From the NCBI RefSeq assembly GCF_000299875.1, contig NZ_AMRK01000014.1, positions 32,737-96,736 on the forward strand: a DNA stretch of 64,000 nucleotides. The letters are read 5' to 3'. Source of the stretch: Celeribacter baekdonensis B30 (GTDB taxonomy: Bacteria > Pseudomonadota > Alphaproteobacteria > Rhodobacterales > Rhodobacteraceae). The position numbers and the translations under genes were made by a program. The notes under the pieces were generated by a model that saw nothing but the letters and a program-made list of their open reading frames with translations, was not told the DNA's origin and ran no database searches. Shown here piece after piece: positions 41,162 to 49,333 of this stretch; position 1 is the stretch's first letter, and the number at the start of each line of letters is the position of its first letter.

Positions 41162-42175
41162 TCATGGCAGAGGGCGGTTTGATTTTGTCGCCCGCGCCGC
41201 GGGGCTGGCGGCACTGAGCAAGGCGGGTTTGGGACAGGCGGCTTCTCTCAAAAAGGCTTTCTCAAGCACTTTGGCCTGTACTCCGAGATACTGCACAAAG
41301 GCTTTCAACAGCGGTGTTTGATAGGTGCGGGACGGATAGACCGCGTAAATTTTACGCTCCGGGGATCGCCAGTCCGGCAGGACATTGACGATGTGACCGG
41401 CGTCAAGTTCGGCCCGCGCGCTCCAGATCGAGGAATAGGCAAGGCCTGCATCGGCCATCGCGGCGGCTGTTGTGGCATCCCCTGAGCGGGTGGAAATGCG
41501 CCATTTCACCGGGATGGTGACGGTGTCTTGCCCGTTTGATAGCCGCCAGTCTGTGATCGGGGGGCTGCCAAAAACCACGCATTCATGGGCGGAAATATCC
41601 TTTGGGTGCGCAATCGCAGGGGCGTTGCGCAGATACCCGGGAGAGGCGCACACAATCCGATAATCCGTCGCGATCGCCACTGCGATCAGAGAAGAGTTCG
41701 GCAAAACCGCCTGACGGATTGCGAGGTCCACACCGGAATCAATCAGGCTGACGATGCCATCGTCATCGAGCAAATGAATGGACACATTGGGGTGTAACGC
41801 CTGAAAACCAAAAACGATTTTGGCCAGAAACAGTCGGGCAAAAGAGGTGGACGACGTGATCGTGAGAGTCCCGGAAATCTCGTCTTTGCGCGATTGAATG
41901 CTGTTTTCAGCCCTCTGTATTCCTTCAAGAATGACCCGGCACTGTTCATAAAAATCCTGTCCGCTCTCTGTCACCGACAGGCTCCGGGTTGAGCGCGTGA
42001 TCAGGCGTACCCCCAATAAATCTTCAAGTTTTGACAGCCGTTTGGAGACTAGGGCGAGAGAGAGGTTGAGGTCCCGTGCCGCCTGCGACAGCGACCCTGC
42101 CTCGACAATCGTTGTAAAGATGGTGAGATCCTGGATGCTGTTGATATGCGTTGAATAGGGGGTCTGTGCTCGCAT
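41162..42175 (-). CDS. LysR-family transcriptional regulator
   Basis: A 337-residue LysR protein. The winged helix is LTIFTTIVEAGSLSQAARDLNLSLALVSKRL, followed by the long dimerisation helix RLSKLEDLLGVRLITRSTRS. The effector domain begins with TLTITSSTSFARLFLAKIVF, a form typical of the CrgA/AaeR-like subgroup. I prefer the ATG at 42175 (MRAQTPYSTH), with TAGGAG nine bases before it, to the frame extension to 42208. It is convergent in position with no obvious target: the DHA2 pump is divergent at 42573, and the esterase starts just downstream on the same strand. Confidence 0.85.
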   Translation of the reverse strand: MRAQTPYSTHINSIQDLTIFTTIVEAGSLSQAARDLNLSLALVSKRLSKLEDLLGVRLITRSTRSLSVTESGQDFYEQCRVILEGIQRAENSIQSRKDEISGTLTITSSTSFARLFLAKIVFGFQALHPNVSIHLLDDDGIVSLIDSGVDLAIRQAVLPNSSLIAVAIATDYRIVCASPGYLRNAPAIAHPKDISAHECVVFGSPPITDWRLSNGQDTVTIPVKWRISTRSGDATTAAAMADAGLAYSSIWSARAELDAGHIVNVLPDWRSPERKIYAVYPSRTYQTPLLKAFVQYLGVQAKVLEKAFLREAACPKPALLSAASPAARATKSNRPLP

Positions 42176-42572
42176 CTCGACGTCTCCTAATAAACTGACT
42201 TTACACAAGTTTTACAAAATGAGGCGCGCAGTGCGACCTGTGGGAGATGGCTATACTCAATAAGACCAGAGTACCAAATTGCTCAGTTCTGCAAAGACCC
42301 TATCCATTATTTGATGTGCCCCTGACGTAAACGCGCGCGGTTCAGGGCAGGAATGCCTTGTGAATGGGCAGGTTTTCGATTGAGCGCTGATGCGTGCAGA
42401 TCAGCCCCTCCCGCATTATTGCTGAATCGTCAAGAATGCCTCGCCAAATGAGTGGCTACTGACCAATCCCTCCACAGAGATACTGAAGTCACCCGGAGGC
42501 CGCGCCCCTGATCGGTGCGGCCGGATCACTCTGCGCCTTGGCGCAGATTTCTGTCATTCGAAAGGGATCGAA
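42176..42572. other. Divergent intergenic region, no gene seen
   Basis: A 397-base gap between the divergent LysR and efflux-pump genes. I find no ORF with protein-like character and no strong repeats. It should contain the promoters and LysR binding site; an AT-rich block lies at about 42185-42300. Confidence 0.5.
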
Positions 42573-44060
42573 ATGCCCACAGATGCCAACCCTGAACTGA
42601 ATGCCGCAAAACTGGCGGCCCCTGATACCAAAATGACATCAAAGCTTTGGCGTACGCTTGTCATTCTTTTGTTAGCCCAATTTATGATGGCCGTCGATTT
42701 TTCCATTCTCAACGTGGCCTTGCCCGAAGTCGGCGCCGCACTTGGGTTTTCTTTGGGCGGGATGCAGTGGATTGTCACATCCTTTGCGCTCACAGCCGCT
42801 GGGTTTACCCTGTTTTTCGGGCGGCTTGGCGATTACCTCGGCCGGCGAAATCTCTTTATTGGCGGGATGGTCCTTCTTGGCATCTCTTCGCTTGTGGGGG
42901 GTATGGCCGAAAGCCAAACCGTGTTGTTGTCGGCGCGTGTCATGCAAGGCCTGTCCACCGCCATGGTGACGCCCACCGCACTCTCTTTGATGACCACCTC
43001 TTTCCCCGAAGGACCACTGCGGGATCGCGCGCTGGGGATGAATGGGGCCATCATGTCCGCCGGGTTTACCACCGGGGCTGTTCTCAGTGGGGTGTTGTTG
43101 GATCTTTTGAGCTGGCGTTGGTTGTTCTTTGTCAACGTGCCCATCGCCGCCATTGTCGTGGTGTTTGCACCGATGTTGATCAAGGAACCCGCACGCGATC
43201 CCGGTGCCCGCAAGATGACGCTGGATATGCCCGGTGCGATCACTGTGACCGCCGCCGTTTTGTCGCTGGTCTACGGGATCACGGCGCTCGGCAACCACGG
43301 TTTGGAGGCCTTCCTTGGCATCGAATCCATGGTTTTGAGTGTGGTTCTGTTCGGTGTCTTTATTGTCATTGAGAAACGCTCGGCGGAGCCGCTTGTGCCG
43401 CTCAACATTCTCAAACGTCGCTCGGTTGCCTTGGGCAATATCACCGGCCTGTTGGCGTTCGCGACGGAAACATCGCTTGTGTTCCTCATGACGCTTTATC
43501 TGCAAGAGGTCTTGCAACAGTCGGGAACAGTAACCGGTCTGGCCTTTGGTATCCTCGGGGCAGGGACCGTTTTGGGCGGGGTGATGGCCTCTCGGGTGAT
43601 CTCTCTGATTGGTCATCGTGGCACACTGCTTGCGGGCTTCGCGCTTCAGGGCGTGGCCACAGCGGCGCTGATCCTCTTGACCACAAACCCCGGTTCGATT
43701 CCGCTGATGCTGATCGCCACCTTCCTTGGCGGGATCGGCAACATGTTGGCGATCGTTGGCTTTATGACCGCCGCCACCTCGGGTTTGCCGAACAAACAAC
43801 AGGGGCTGGCCACGGGGCTTGCCATCCTGACCCAGCAATTCGGGATCACCATCGGCATTCCGATCATGAGCGCGATCGTGTCGGCGCGCATCCTGTCTCA
43901 GCCCGATCTCGCGGACTTGAGTGCGCCCGAGCGCATATTGGGAGGTGTGCTTTTTGCCATCGCGATCAACGTTGCGCTGGTTGTGCTGGGCTTTCTCGTG
44001 GCGCTGCTGCTTCGGCCAGATCGAGCCCCAGACGGCGCTGAGACCGTCACACAAAACTGA
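42573..44060 (+). CDS. DHA2-type major facilitator (EmrB/QacA-like) efflux pump
   Basis: A 495-residue transporter with 14 predicted membrane spans. Typical family marks are MMAVDFSILNVALPEVGAALGF (first span with D-x-x-x-x-N-V-A-L-P), LGDYLGRRNLFIGGMVLL (loop 2-3), ARVMQGLSTAMVTPTALSLM and MNGAIMSAGFTTGAVLSGVLLD (motif C). It should export drugs or metabolites by proton antiport. The start at 42573 has GAAAGGGATCGAA upstream. It is divergent from the LysR at 42175, its probable regulator. A good terminator follows at 44068. Confidence 0.9.
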   Translation: MPTDANPELNAAKLAAPDTKMTSKLWRTLVILLLAQFMMAVDFSILNVALPEVGAALGFSLGGMQWIVTSFALTAAGFTLFFGRLGDYLGRRNLFIGGMVLLGISSLVGGMAESQTVLLSARVMQGLSTAMVTPTALSLMTTSFPEGPLRDRALGMNGAIMSAGFTTGAVLSGVLLDLLSWRWLFFVNVPIAAIVVVFAPMLIKEPARDPGARKMTLDMPGAITVTAAVLSLVYGITALGNHGLEAFLGIESMVLSVVLFGVFIVIEKRSAEPLVPLNILKRRSVALGNITGLLAFATETSLVFLMTLYLQEVLQQSGTVTGLAFGILGAGTVLGGVMASRVISLIGHRGTLLAGFALQGVATAALILLTTNPGSIPLMLIATFLGGIGNMLAIVGFMTAATSGLPNKQQGLATGLAILTQQFGITIGIPIMSAIVSARILSQPDLADLSAPERILGGVLFAIAINVALVVLGFLVALLLRPDRAPDGAETVTQN

Positions 44061-44067
44061 CGCCACC

Positions 44068-44095
44068 GCGGGCGGGTCCGAAAGGTCCCGCCCGC
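44068..44095 (+). terminator. Terminator after the DHA2 pump
   Basis: GCGGGCGGG (44068-44076) and CCCGCCCGC (44087-44095) form a nine-pair stem around a ten-base loop with two further inner pairs, followed by TTCCTTTTTAT. Confidence 0.8.
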
Positions 44096-44126
44096 TTCCT
44101 TTTTATCCCACAAACAAGAGTTTACC

Positions 44127-45338
44127 ATGACACAAACCACCCCCACATCAGGACCGTTCCAAAGAGCGAAAGCCGCCAGACCGGCGATGTCTTCCACAAC
44201 CGATGGTGATCGCTTGCCACGGCTTCCCTCCTTGACCGGATTACGCTTTTTCGCGGCTTTCGCGGTCTTTCTATTTCATGTCAGCCTTTTTACCTCGCCC
44301 TTGCCGCCCTATCAGCCGACGAACCCGTTTGGCGCGACGCCCGTGGGTGAAACCCTTGAACAACTCTTTCGCCAACTCGGCTATGTCGGTGTGAGTTTCT
44401 TTTTCATTCTGTCCGGCTTTGTGATCACTTGGGCCACGCCCCAATGTTTTTCGATCCGTGGCTTTATGTGGCGGCGTATGCTCAAAATCTATCCACCACA
44501 TGTCGTGGTCTGGGCGATCTCGCTTGTGCTGTTCGCCGGTGTCTATACCTCGCCGCAAACCGCTATTCTCAACCTGACGCTGTTCAGTACGTTCAGCACG
44601 GACCCAACCGTCTACGTCAGTGTCAATCCGCCGTCGTGGTCCCTTTCAAGCGATATGGTGTTTTACCTGCTGTTTCCGGTGCTCATGCCACTGGTCCGCC
44701 TGATCCCGGAACCGCGCCTTGGGCAAAGCCTGCTCGCGTTGCTTTTGGGCATGTTGGCGGTGATCCTCATCACCACTTATCTCGTCCCAAGCGAACCCAA
44801 GTCGCCGATTTCACCGATCTCCGGCACGCAGTTTTGGTTCAACTATATCTTCCCGCTGCCACGCATGTTCGAGTTTGTAATCGGCATGGTGGCGGCACGC
44901 ATGGTGGTGCTGGGACGGTGGCCCCGGATCGACCTGTTGTCCTCCTGCGTGATGTTGATCGCCTCCATTGCGATCGCCAAACATCTGCCGTTTCTCTACA
45001 CTTTTGGCATTTGTTATATCTTGCCGCTGACCGCCCTGATCACCGAATGCGCGGCGCGTGATCGCGAGGGGCGCTCTCCGGTCTTTTTGACCAACAGGCT
45101 GGCCCTCTGGCTTGGCCAAGTCTCCTTTGGTTTCTATCTCTGTCAGGGTGTCAGTATCTTTTGGTTGAGCAAACAGCTTGGGCTACAGGACCTCTCTGTT
45201 GTCGGCGGCTTGACTGCCATTGCGCTGTATTTTTCAGCGTCGCTTTTGGGGGGCTGGCTCTTGTTCCGCTTTGTCGAAGAACCGTCGATGAAGCTGGCGC
45301 GTTGGATTTTGTTGCGCCGCAAATTGCGCACGGCATAG
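44127..45338 (+). CDS. Acyltransferase-3 family membrane protein
   Basis: A 403-residue polytopic protein of the OafA/acyltransferase-3 family. It begins with a polar leader, then LPSLTGLRFFAAFAVFLFHV, where the R-F-F-A-x-x-V-x-x-x-H pattern (catalytic histidine at the end of span 1) is diagnostic. VGVSFFFILSGFVITW (span 2, FFFxLSGF) and VFYLLFPVLMPL follow. About ten spans are visible. It transfers acyl groups to sugars or other acceptors at the membrane. Start alternatives lie at 44127 and 44187; the ribosome site is weak for both. It follows the efflux pump terminator and precedes a convergent LysR gene. Confidence 0.85.
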   Translation: MTQTTPTSGPFQRAKAARPAMSSTTDGDRLPRLPSLTGLRFFAAFAVFLFHVSLFTSPLPPYQPTNPFGATPVGETLEQLFRQLGYVGVSFFFILSGFVITWATPQCFSIRGFMWRRMLKIYPPHVVVWAISLVLFAGVYTSPQTAILNLTLFSTFSTDPTVYVSVNPPSWSLSSDMVFYLLFPVLMPLVRLIPEPRLGQSLLALLLGMLAVILITTYLVPSEPKSPISPISGTQFWFNYIFPLPRMFEFVIGMVAARMVVLGRWPRIDLLSSCVMLIASIAIAKHLPFLYTFGICYILPLTALITECAARDREGRSPVFLTNRLALWLGQVSFGFYLCQGVSIFWLSKQLGLQDLSVVGGLTAIALYFSASLLGGWLLFRFVEEPSMKLARWILLRRKLRTA

Positions 45339-45379
45339 CGCGTAGACGCGGTTGACCGGGCTCACGCCCTCAAAGGGAA

Positions 45380-45401
45380 CGGGCAACCAAACGGTTGCCC
45401 G
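45380..45401. terminator. Convergent hairpin between acyltransferase and LysR genes
   Basis: CGGGCAACC (45380-45388) and GGTTGCCCG (45393-45401) pair perfectly around AAAC. The LysR stop codon begins at the next base (45402). There is no long T-run on either side, so it is probably a shared terminator of moderate strength. Confidence 0.6.
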
Positions 45402-46331
45402 CTACGCGTCATCGCGGCGCGGAGACGGCTGATCGACGCGCCCATAGCGTGCCAGATAGTCGAGCAAAACCCGTATTCGCGCCGGAAGCGCGCTGCCGAT
45501 GCCAAGTCGGACCGCATGAAAAGGCTCCACATCGCCCGGATTGTAACTTGGCAGAACCTCGACCAATCGGCCGGCTTTCAGGTCATCCTCGATGGTGAAC
45601 CGTGCCAGCCGGGCAAGGCCGAGACCGCTCAAGGCCATGTGCCGCACCCCTTCGCCATCGCTGGCCTGAAGGCGCGGATCGGCGTTCAGGTCCATCACCT
45701 CGCCATTGAGCGCAAAAGGCCAGGGTTTGTTTTTGCGCCGATAGGCAAATCCGATCAGGGTGCATCCCGCCAAATCCTCCAGACATTGCGGCATCCCGAC
45801 GCGATTCAGATACGTGGGGGCGGCGACGACCAGCCGCTGTGAGGCCCCCAACGAGCGCGCGACAAGAGCCGAAGAGGGCATTTCTCCGGCGCGAATGGCA
45901 AGGTCGGCCTGAGCCTCGATCAAATCAACGACATGATCGGTCTGACTGACCGTGATGGAGAGTTGCGGGTATTTGGCGATCAAATCCGGGAGGATCGGAT
46001 ACAGCCGATGTTGGGCATATGAGGCCGATGTGGTGATGTGCACCGGTCCGGCCGGGGTCCGTCCCGCTCCGGCTTCGCGCTCTGCGGTGTGAAGGGCGGC
46101 CAGAATTTCGAGTACCCGTAAATGCAAATCCCGGCCTTCACTGGTGAGGGTCAGTGCACGGGTTGAGCGCAGGACGAGCACGGCCCCGACGCGTTCTTCC
46201 AGCCGGGCAATGGTTTTTGAGATCGCAGACGGCGTCAATCCAGACGCGCGCGCCGCCGCCGAAAAGCTGCCTTCCGCGACAACCAGCGCGAAAATTTCTA
46301 GGGCCCTAAGCCGTCCGGGATCGCCAAGCAT
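45402..46331 (-). CDS. LysR-family transcriptional regulator
   Basis: A 309-residue LysR protein. The winged helix has LEIFALVVAEGSFSAAARASGLTPSAISKTIARLEERVG, given here as its overlapping pieces EGSFSAAARASG and LTPSAISKTIARLEERVG. STRALTLTSEGRDL follows. The effector domain starts with GPVHITTSASYAQHRLYPIL. It is divergent from the seven-gene cluster starting with the MFS transporter at 46431; an AGAG-GTATA-CTCT inverted repeat in the gap is a plausible binding site. Members of this subgroup usually regulate the divergent operon in response to its substrate or product. Confidence 0.87.
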   Translation of the reverse strand: MLGDPGRLRALEIFALVVAEGSFSAAARASGLTPSAISKTIARLEERVGAVLVLRSTRALTLTSEGRDLHLRVLEILAALHTAEREAGAGRTPAGPVHITTSASYAQHRLYPILPDLIAKYPQLSITVSQTDHVVDLIEAQADLAIRAGEMPSSALVARSLGASQRLVVAAPTYLNRVGMPQCLEDLAGCTLIGFAYRRKNKPWPFALNGEVMDLNADPRLQASDGEGVRHMALSGLGLARLARFTIEDDLKAGRLVEVLPSYNPGDVEPFHAVRLGIGSALPARIRVLLDYLARYGRVDQPSPRRDDA

Positions 46332-46363
46332 TGTGCCTACATTTCATAAATCCTATTCCTTCG

Positions 46364-46376
46364 AGAGGTATACTCT
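46364..46376. promoter_or_regulatory. Inverted repeat and -10-like element between LysR and MFS
   Basis: AGAG (46364-46367) and CTCT (46373-46376) flank GTATA. TATACT (46369-46374) inside it resembles a -10 hexamer for the MFS direction. A LysR site overlapping the promoter is inferred. Confidence 0.4.
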
Positions 46377-46430
46377 AAAATCGGCGGCCATGACAGGGTG
46401 TGTGACATCTTCGTTCCATGGAGGACCAAA

Positions 46431-47588
46431 ATGCCACCTGCTCTCATCGCTCTCGCCCTTGGCGCCTTCGGCATCGGCGTTACTGAATTTGTCATTATGG
46501 GGTTGCTCGTCGAGGTTGCGGACAGTCTCTCGATCACCATCGCCACCGCCGGCACGTTGATTTCCGGCTATGCGCTTGGGGTTGTGTTTGGCGCGCCAAT
46601 TCTGACGATCCTGACCGCGCGTTGGCCGCATCGTCAGGTTCTTTTGCTTTTGATGGCGATTTTCATTCTCGGCAATCTCGCCTGTGCTTTGGCCCCAACC
46701 TATCAAACGCTTTTGGCGGCGCGGATTGTCACCGCTTTGACCCATGGCACATTCTTTGGCGTCGGCTCGGTGGTCGCGCAAAGCCTTGTGTCGCGCGAGC
46801 GCCAGGCCTCCGCCATTTCCATTGTCTTCACCGGGCTCACCTTGGCCAATGTTTTGGGCGTGCCGTTTGGCACATGGCTTGGGCAACACACCGATTGGCG
46901 CATGACCTTTTATGCGGTCGCCGCCATTGGCGTTGTCGCCGCTGTGGTCATGGCGGCGCTGTTGCCACGCAGCCATGCACCAACAGAAATCAGCGACTGG
47001 CGCGAAGATTTGACCGTCCTGCGCCGGGGCGGCGTGTTGCGCGGATTGTCGATGACCGTGCTGGGCTACGCGGGCGTGTTCACGGTCTTTACCTATATCG
47101 CCCCGCTTTTGACCCGGACAGCGGGCCTGCCTGAGGCGGCCGTGTCGCCAATCCTTTTGGGCTTTGGTTGTGGTTTGGTGTTTGGCAATGTCCTTGGCGG
47201 GCGGTTTGCCGACCGGGCGCTTGGGCCAACCGTTCTGGGCAGTTTGGGCGTTTTGGCGCTGGTGCTGTTTGGCTTTGGATTGGCGGCGCAGGGGCAGGTG
47301 AGTGCCATTGTGTTGACCATTGCACTTGGGGCTGCTGGCTTTGCCACCGTCGCTCCGTTGCAAGCCTGGGTCATGGCGCAGGCCACCGGCGCGGGCCAAG
47401 CCCTTGTGGCCTCCTTCAACATCGCCGCCTTCAATCTGGGCAACGCGCTTGGCGCATGGGTCGGGGGATCTCTTTTGGCGGCTGGGTTTTCTTATGAGGA
47501 CCTGCCCTTTGCTGCGGCTGTGTTCCCACTGGCCGCGCTTGTGCTCGGCACCATCTCGCTGAGGCGCGATGCCCGCGTTCCTGCCTAA
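46431..47588 (+). CDS. AraJ-like major facilitator transporter
   Basis: A 385-residue DHA1-type MFS protein with 12 predicted spans. It has PALIALALGAFGIGVTEFVIMG (span 1, typical of the AraJ/YdhP/NepI group), AGTLISGYALGVVFGAPILTILTARWPHRQVLLLLM (spans 2-3 with the short loop), and LTHGTFFGVGSVVAQSLV. Members export sugars, nucleosides or drugs. The start at 46431 follows GGAGGACCAAA; an upstream in-frame ATG at 46398 overlaps the ribosome site. It is the first gene of a series of seven in the same direction with small gaps, so it probably handles the cluster's substrate or product. Confidence 0.88.
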   Translation: MPPALIALALGAFGIGVTEFVIMGLLVEVADSLSITIATAGTLISGYALGVVFGAPILTILTARWPHRQVLLLLMAIFILGNLACALAPTYQTLLAARIVTALTHGTFFGVGSVVAQSLVSRERQASAISIVFTGLTLANVLGVPFGTWLGQHTDWRMTFYAVAAIGVVAAVVMAALLPRSHAPTEISDWREDLTVLRRGGVLRGLSMTVLGYAGVFTVFTYIAPLLTRTAGLPEAAVSPILLGFGCGLVFGNVLGGRFADRALGPTVLGSLGVLALVLFGFGLAAQGQVSAIVLTIALGAAGFATVAPLQAWVMAQATGAGQALVASFNIAAFNLGNALGAWVGGSLLAAGFSYEDLPFAAAVFPLAALVLGTISLRRDARVPA

Positions 47589-47614
47589 CACCTTATTTTC
47601 AAAGGACTATCATC

Positions 47615-48655
47615 ATGGACTATCGTCAATTGGGCCAATCCGGTCTGCGCGTCCCCGTTCTGAGTTTCGGCGCAGGCACCTTTGGCGGCACCGGCCCGCT
47701 CTTTTCCAACTGGGGCCAAACCGAGGTGGATGAGGCGCGCGCGTTGATCGACCTGTGCCTCGAAGCGGGAGTGACCCTGTTTGACACGGCGGATGTGTAT
47801 TCCGCCGGGCGGTCGGAAAGCATTCTGGGCGCGGCTCTTGAGGGACGGCGTGACGCGGTTTTGATCTCGACCAAGACAGGTTTGCCGATGGGCGACGGGC
47901 CGGACGAATGGGGCGTGTCGCGTGGGCGTCTTGTGCGATCGGTGGAGGCGGCTCTGAAACGTCTGCGCACCGACCGCATCGATATTTTGCAACTCCACGC
48001 CTATGATAGCCACACCCCGCCGGAGGAGATTTTGAACACCATCGACATGTTGATGCGGTCCGGCAAAGTGATCCATTGGGGGGTTTCAAACTATCCGGGA
48101 TGGGCGCTTATGCAGCTTTTGGAGCGGGCCGATCAGATGAACGTGCCGCGCCCTGTGGTGCATCAGGTCTATTACTCTTTGGTGGGACGGGATTACGAAT
48201 GGGACCTTATGCCGCTTGGCGCGCATGAGGGGGTGGGGGCGATGATTTGGAGCCCGCTTGGATGGGGTCGTTTGACCGGAAAATTGCACCGTGGAGGTAC
48301 GGTGCCCGCCGTCAGCCGATTGCACGAAACCGCCTCCATGGGCCCGCCGGTCGATGACGCATTGCTCTATGATGTGTTGGATGTGCTCTTTGAGATCGCG
48401 GCGGAAACTGGGCGCAGTGTGCCACAGGTGGCGATCAATTGGCTCACCCAGCAACCCACGGTTTCGAATGTGATCATCGGCGCGCGCAACCGGGCGCAGC
48501 TTGTGGACAATCTTGGCGCCGTGGGCTGGTCACTCGATGCCGAACAATCTGCCCGTTTGACCCGTGTTTCGGAACGCGATGCGGCCTATCCGGCGGCGCA
48601 GTATCGTCGCCAAGAAGGCTTTGCCCGCCTGTCTGCCCCGCTTGTGAAGGCTTGA
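47615..48655 (+). CDS. Aldo/keto reductase
   Basis: A 346-residue NADPH-dependent aldo/keto reductase of the YajO/AKR12-like branch. MDYRQLGQSGLRVPVLSFGAGTFGG begins the barrel. TLFDTADVYSAGRSESILG carries the catalytic Asp and Tyr (D-x-A-x-x-Y), STKTGLPMGDGPDEWG the catalytic Lys, and IDILQLHAYDSHTPPEE the His. The C-terminal cofactor segment is VPQVAINWLTQQPTVSNVIIGAR. The reaction is reduction of a carbonyl to an alcohol or the reverse; substrate unknown. It is separated from the MFS gene by 26 bases and followed by a GC hairpin at 48682. Confidence 0.9.
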   Translation: MDYRQLGQSGLRVPVLSFGAGTFGGTGPLFSNWGQTEVDEARALIDLCLEAGVTLFDTADVYSAGRSESILGAALEGRRDAVLISTKTGLPMGDGPDEWGVSRGRLVRSVEAALKRLRTDRIDILQLHAYDSHTPPEEILNTIDMLMRSGKVIHWGVSNYPGWALMQLLERADQMNVPRPVVHQVYYSLVGRDYEWDLMPLGAHEGVGAMIWSPLGWGRLTGKLHRGGTVPAVSRLHETASMGPPVDDALLYDVLDVLFEIAAETGRSVPQVAINWLTQQPTVSNVIIGARNRAQLVDNLGAVGWSLDAEQSARLTRVSERDAAYPAAQYRRQEGFARLSAPLVKA

Positions 48656-48681
48656 GCCAGAGCAACACCTGAGAGAAAGCT

Positions 48682-48700
48682 GGGGGCGGAGGTCGCCCCC
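48682..48700 (+). other. GC-rich hairpin after the aldo/keto reductase
   Basis: GGGGGCG (48682-48688) and CGCCCCC (48694-48700) pair around GAGGT, followed by ATGATTTTGA. It could be a weak terminator or an attenuator inside the cluster. Confidence 0.5.
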
Positions 48701-48741
48701 ATGATTTTGACAGCACCGCGAGAGGCGGCAAGGATATTTCA

Positions 48742-49161
48742 ATGATTGAACTTGACCATGTGACACTTCGGACCGCGCATTTGGCGGCAACGCGCCAGTT
48801 CTTTATCGACCTTTTTGATCTGGAGGAGGGGGAGCGGCCCCTTGAGATCCAACAAATTCCGGGGCATTGGCTGTATTCCGGCGATGCGCCTGTGGTGCAT
48901 CTCATTGGCAGCTATGGCCGTGGCACCCCCATTGATGGCGAGATCATTGATCACATTGCCTTTCGCAGACGGGGCTATCACGATTTCATCGCGCGGCTCA
49001 AAGCGCGCCGTTTGCCTTATTCTTGTATGTCACTGAAAGGCTTGGCCGAGCATCGCGTGTTCTTGCGTGCCCCGGGCGGGCAATTGATCGAAACGGTGTT
49101 TAGCGGCGAAGACGCGCGCCGGGCCTTTGATGACCTTGGGTTAGAGCCAACCTACGGATGA
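48742..49161 (+). CDS. VOC-superfamily (glyoxalase/dioxygenase-fold) protein
   Basis: A 139-residue protein with two beta-alpha-beta-beta-beta repeats. IELDHVTLRTAHLAATRQFFIDLFDLEEG starts the first, with the metal-ligand histidine of DHVTL. GEIIDHIAFRRRGYHDFIARL starts the second (DHIAF), and GGQLIETVF supplies the final glutamate. His, His and Glu make a metal site plausible. Enzymes of this fold include lyases, epimerases and dioxygenases. The start at 48742 follows GGCAAGGATATTTCA. It is part of the 46.4-54.5 kb cluster. Confidence 0.82.
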   Translation: MIELDHVTLRTAHLAATRQFFIDLFDLEEGERPLEIQQIPGHWLYSGDAPVVHLIGSYGRGTPIDGEIIDHIAFRRRGYHDFIARLKARRLPYSCMSLKGLAEHRVFLRAPGGQLIETVFSGEDARRAFDDLGLEPTYG

Positions 49162-49192
49162 CCTGCGGCCCCGTCCAAGGGGGCTTCGCAGG
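49162..49192 (+). other. Hairpin immediately after the VOC gene
   Basis: CCTGCGGCCCC pairs with GGGGC and CGCAGG around a loop, with a two-base bulge, between 49162 and 49192, starting at the base after the VOC stop. No T-run follows. The rest of the gap up to 49333 shows nothing gene-like. Confidence 0.45.
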
Positions 49193-49333
49193 TGCAGCAA
49201 TCACGTTTTGGAAAGGATGTCTCAACACGGGGACGACTACTCGAGGTTCGGGAATCGACGTTTCATGAGGGCAGGGCGGTACCGCAAAGCCCGACAGGAA
49301 TTTTACGTCATCCCAATCTCGAAGGAGTGTCTC

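Noticed and set aside
42672..44066. A 464-codon minus-strand frame opposite the DHA2 pump
   Set aside because: Composition (His, Gly and Gln rich) is that of an antisense shadow; the + strand encodes a clear 14-span transporter.
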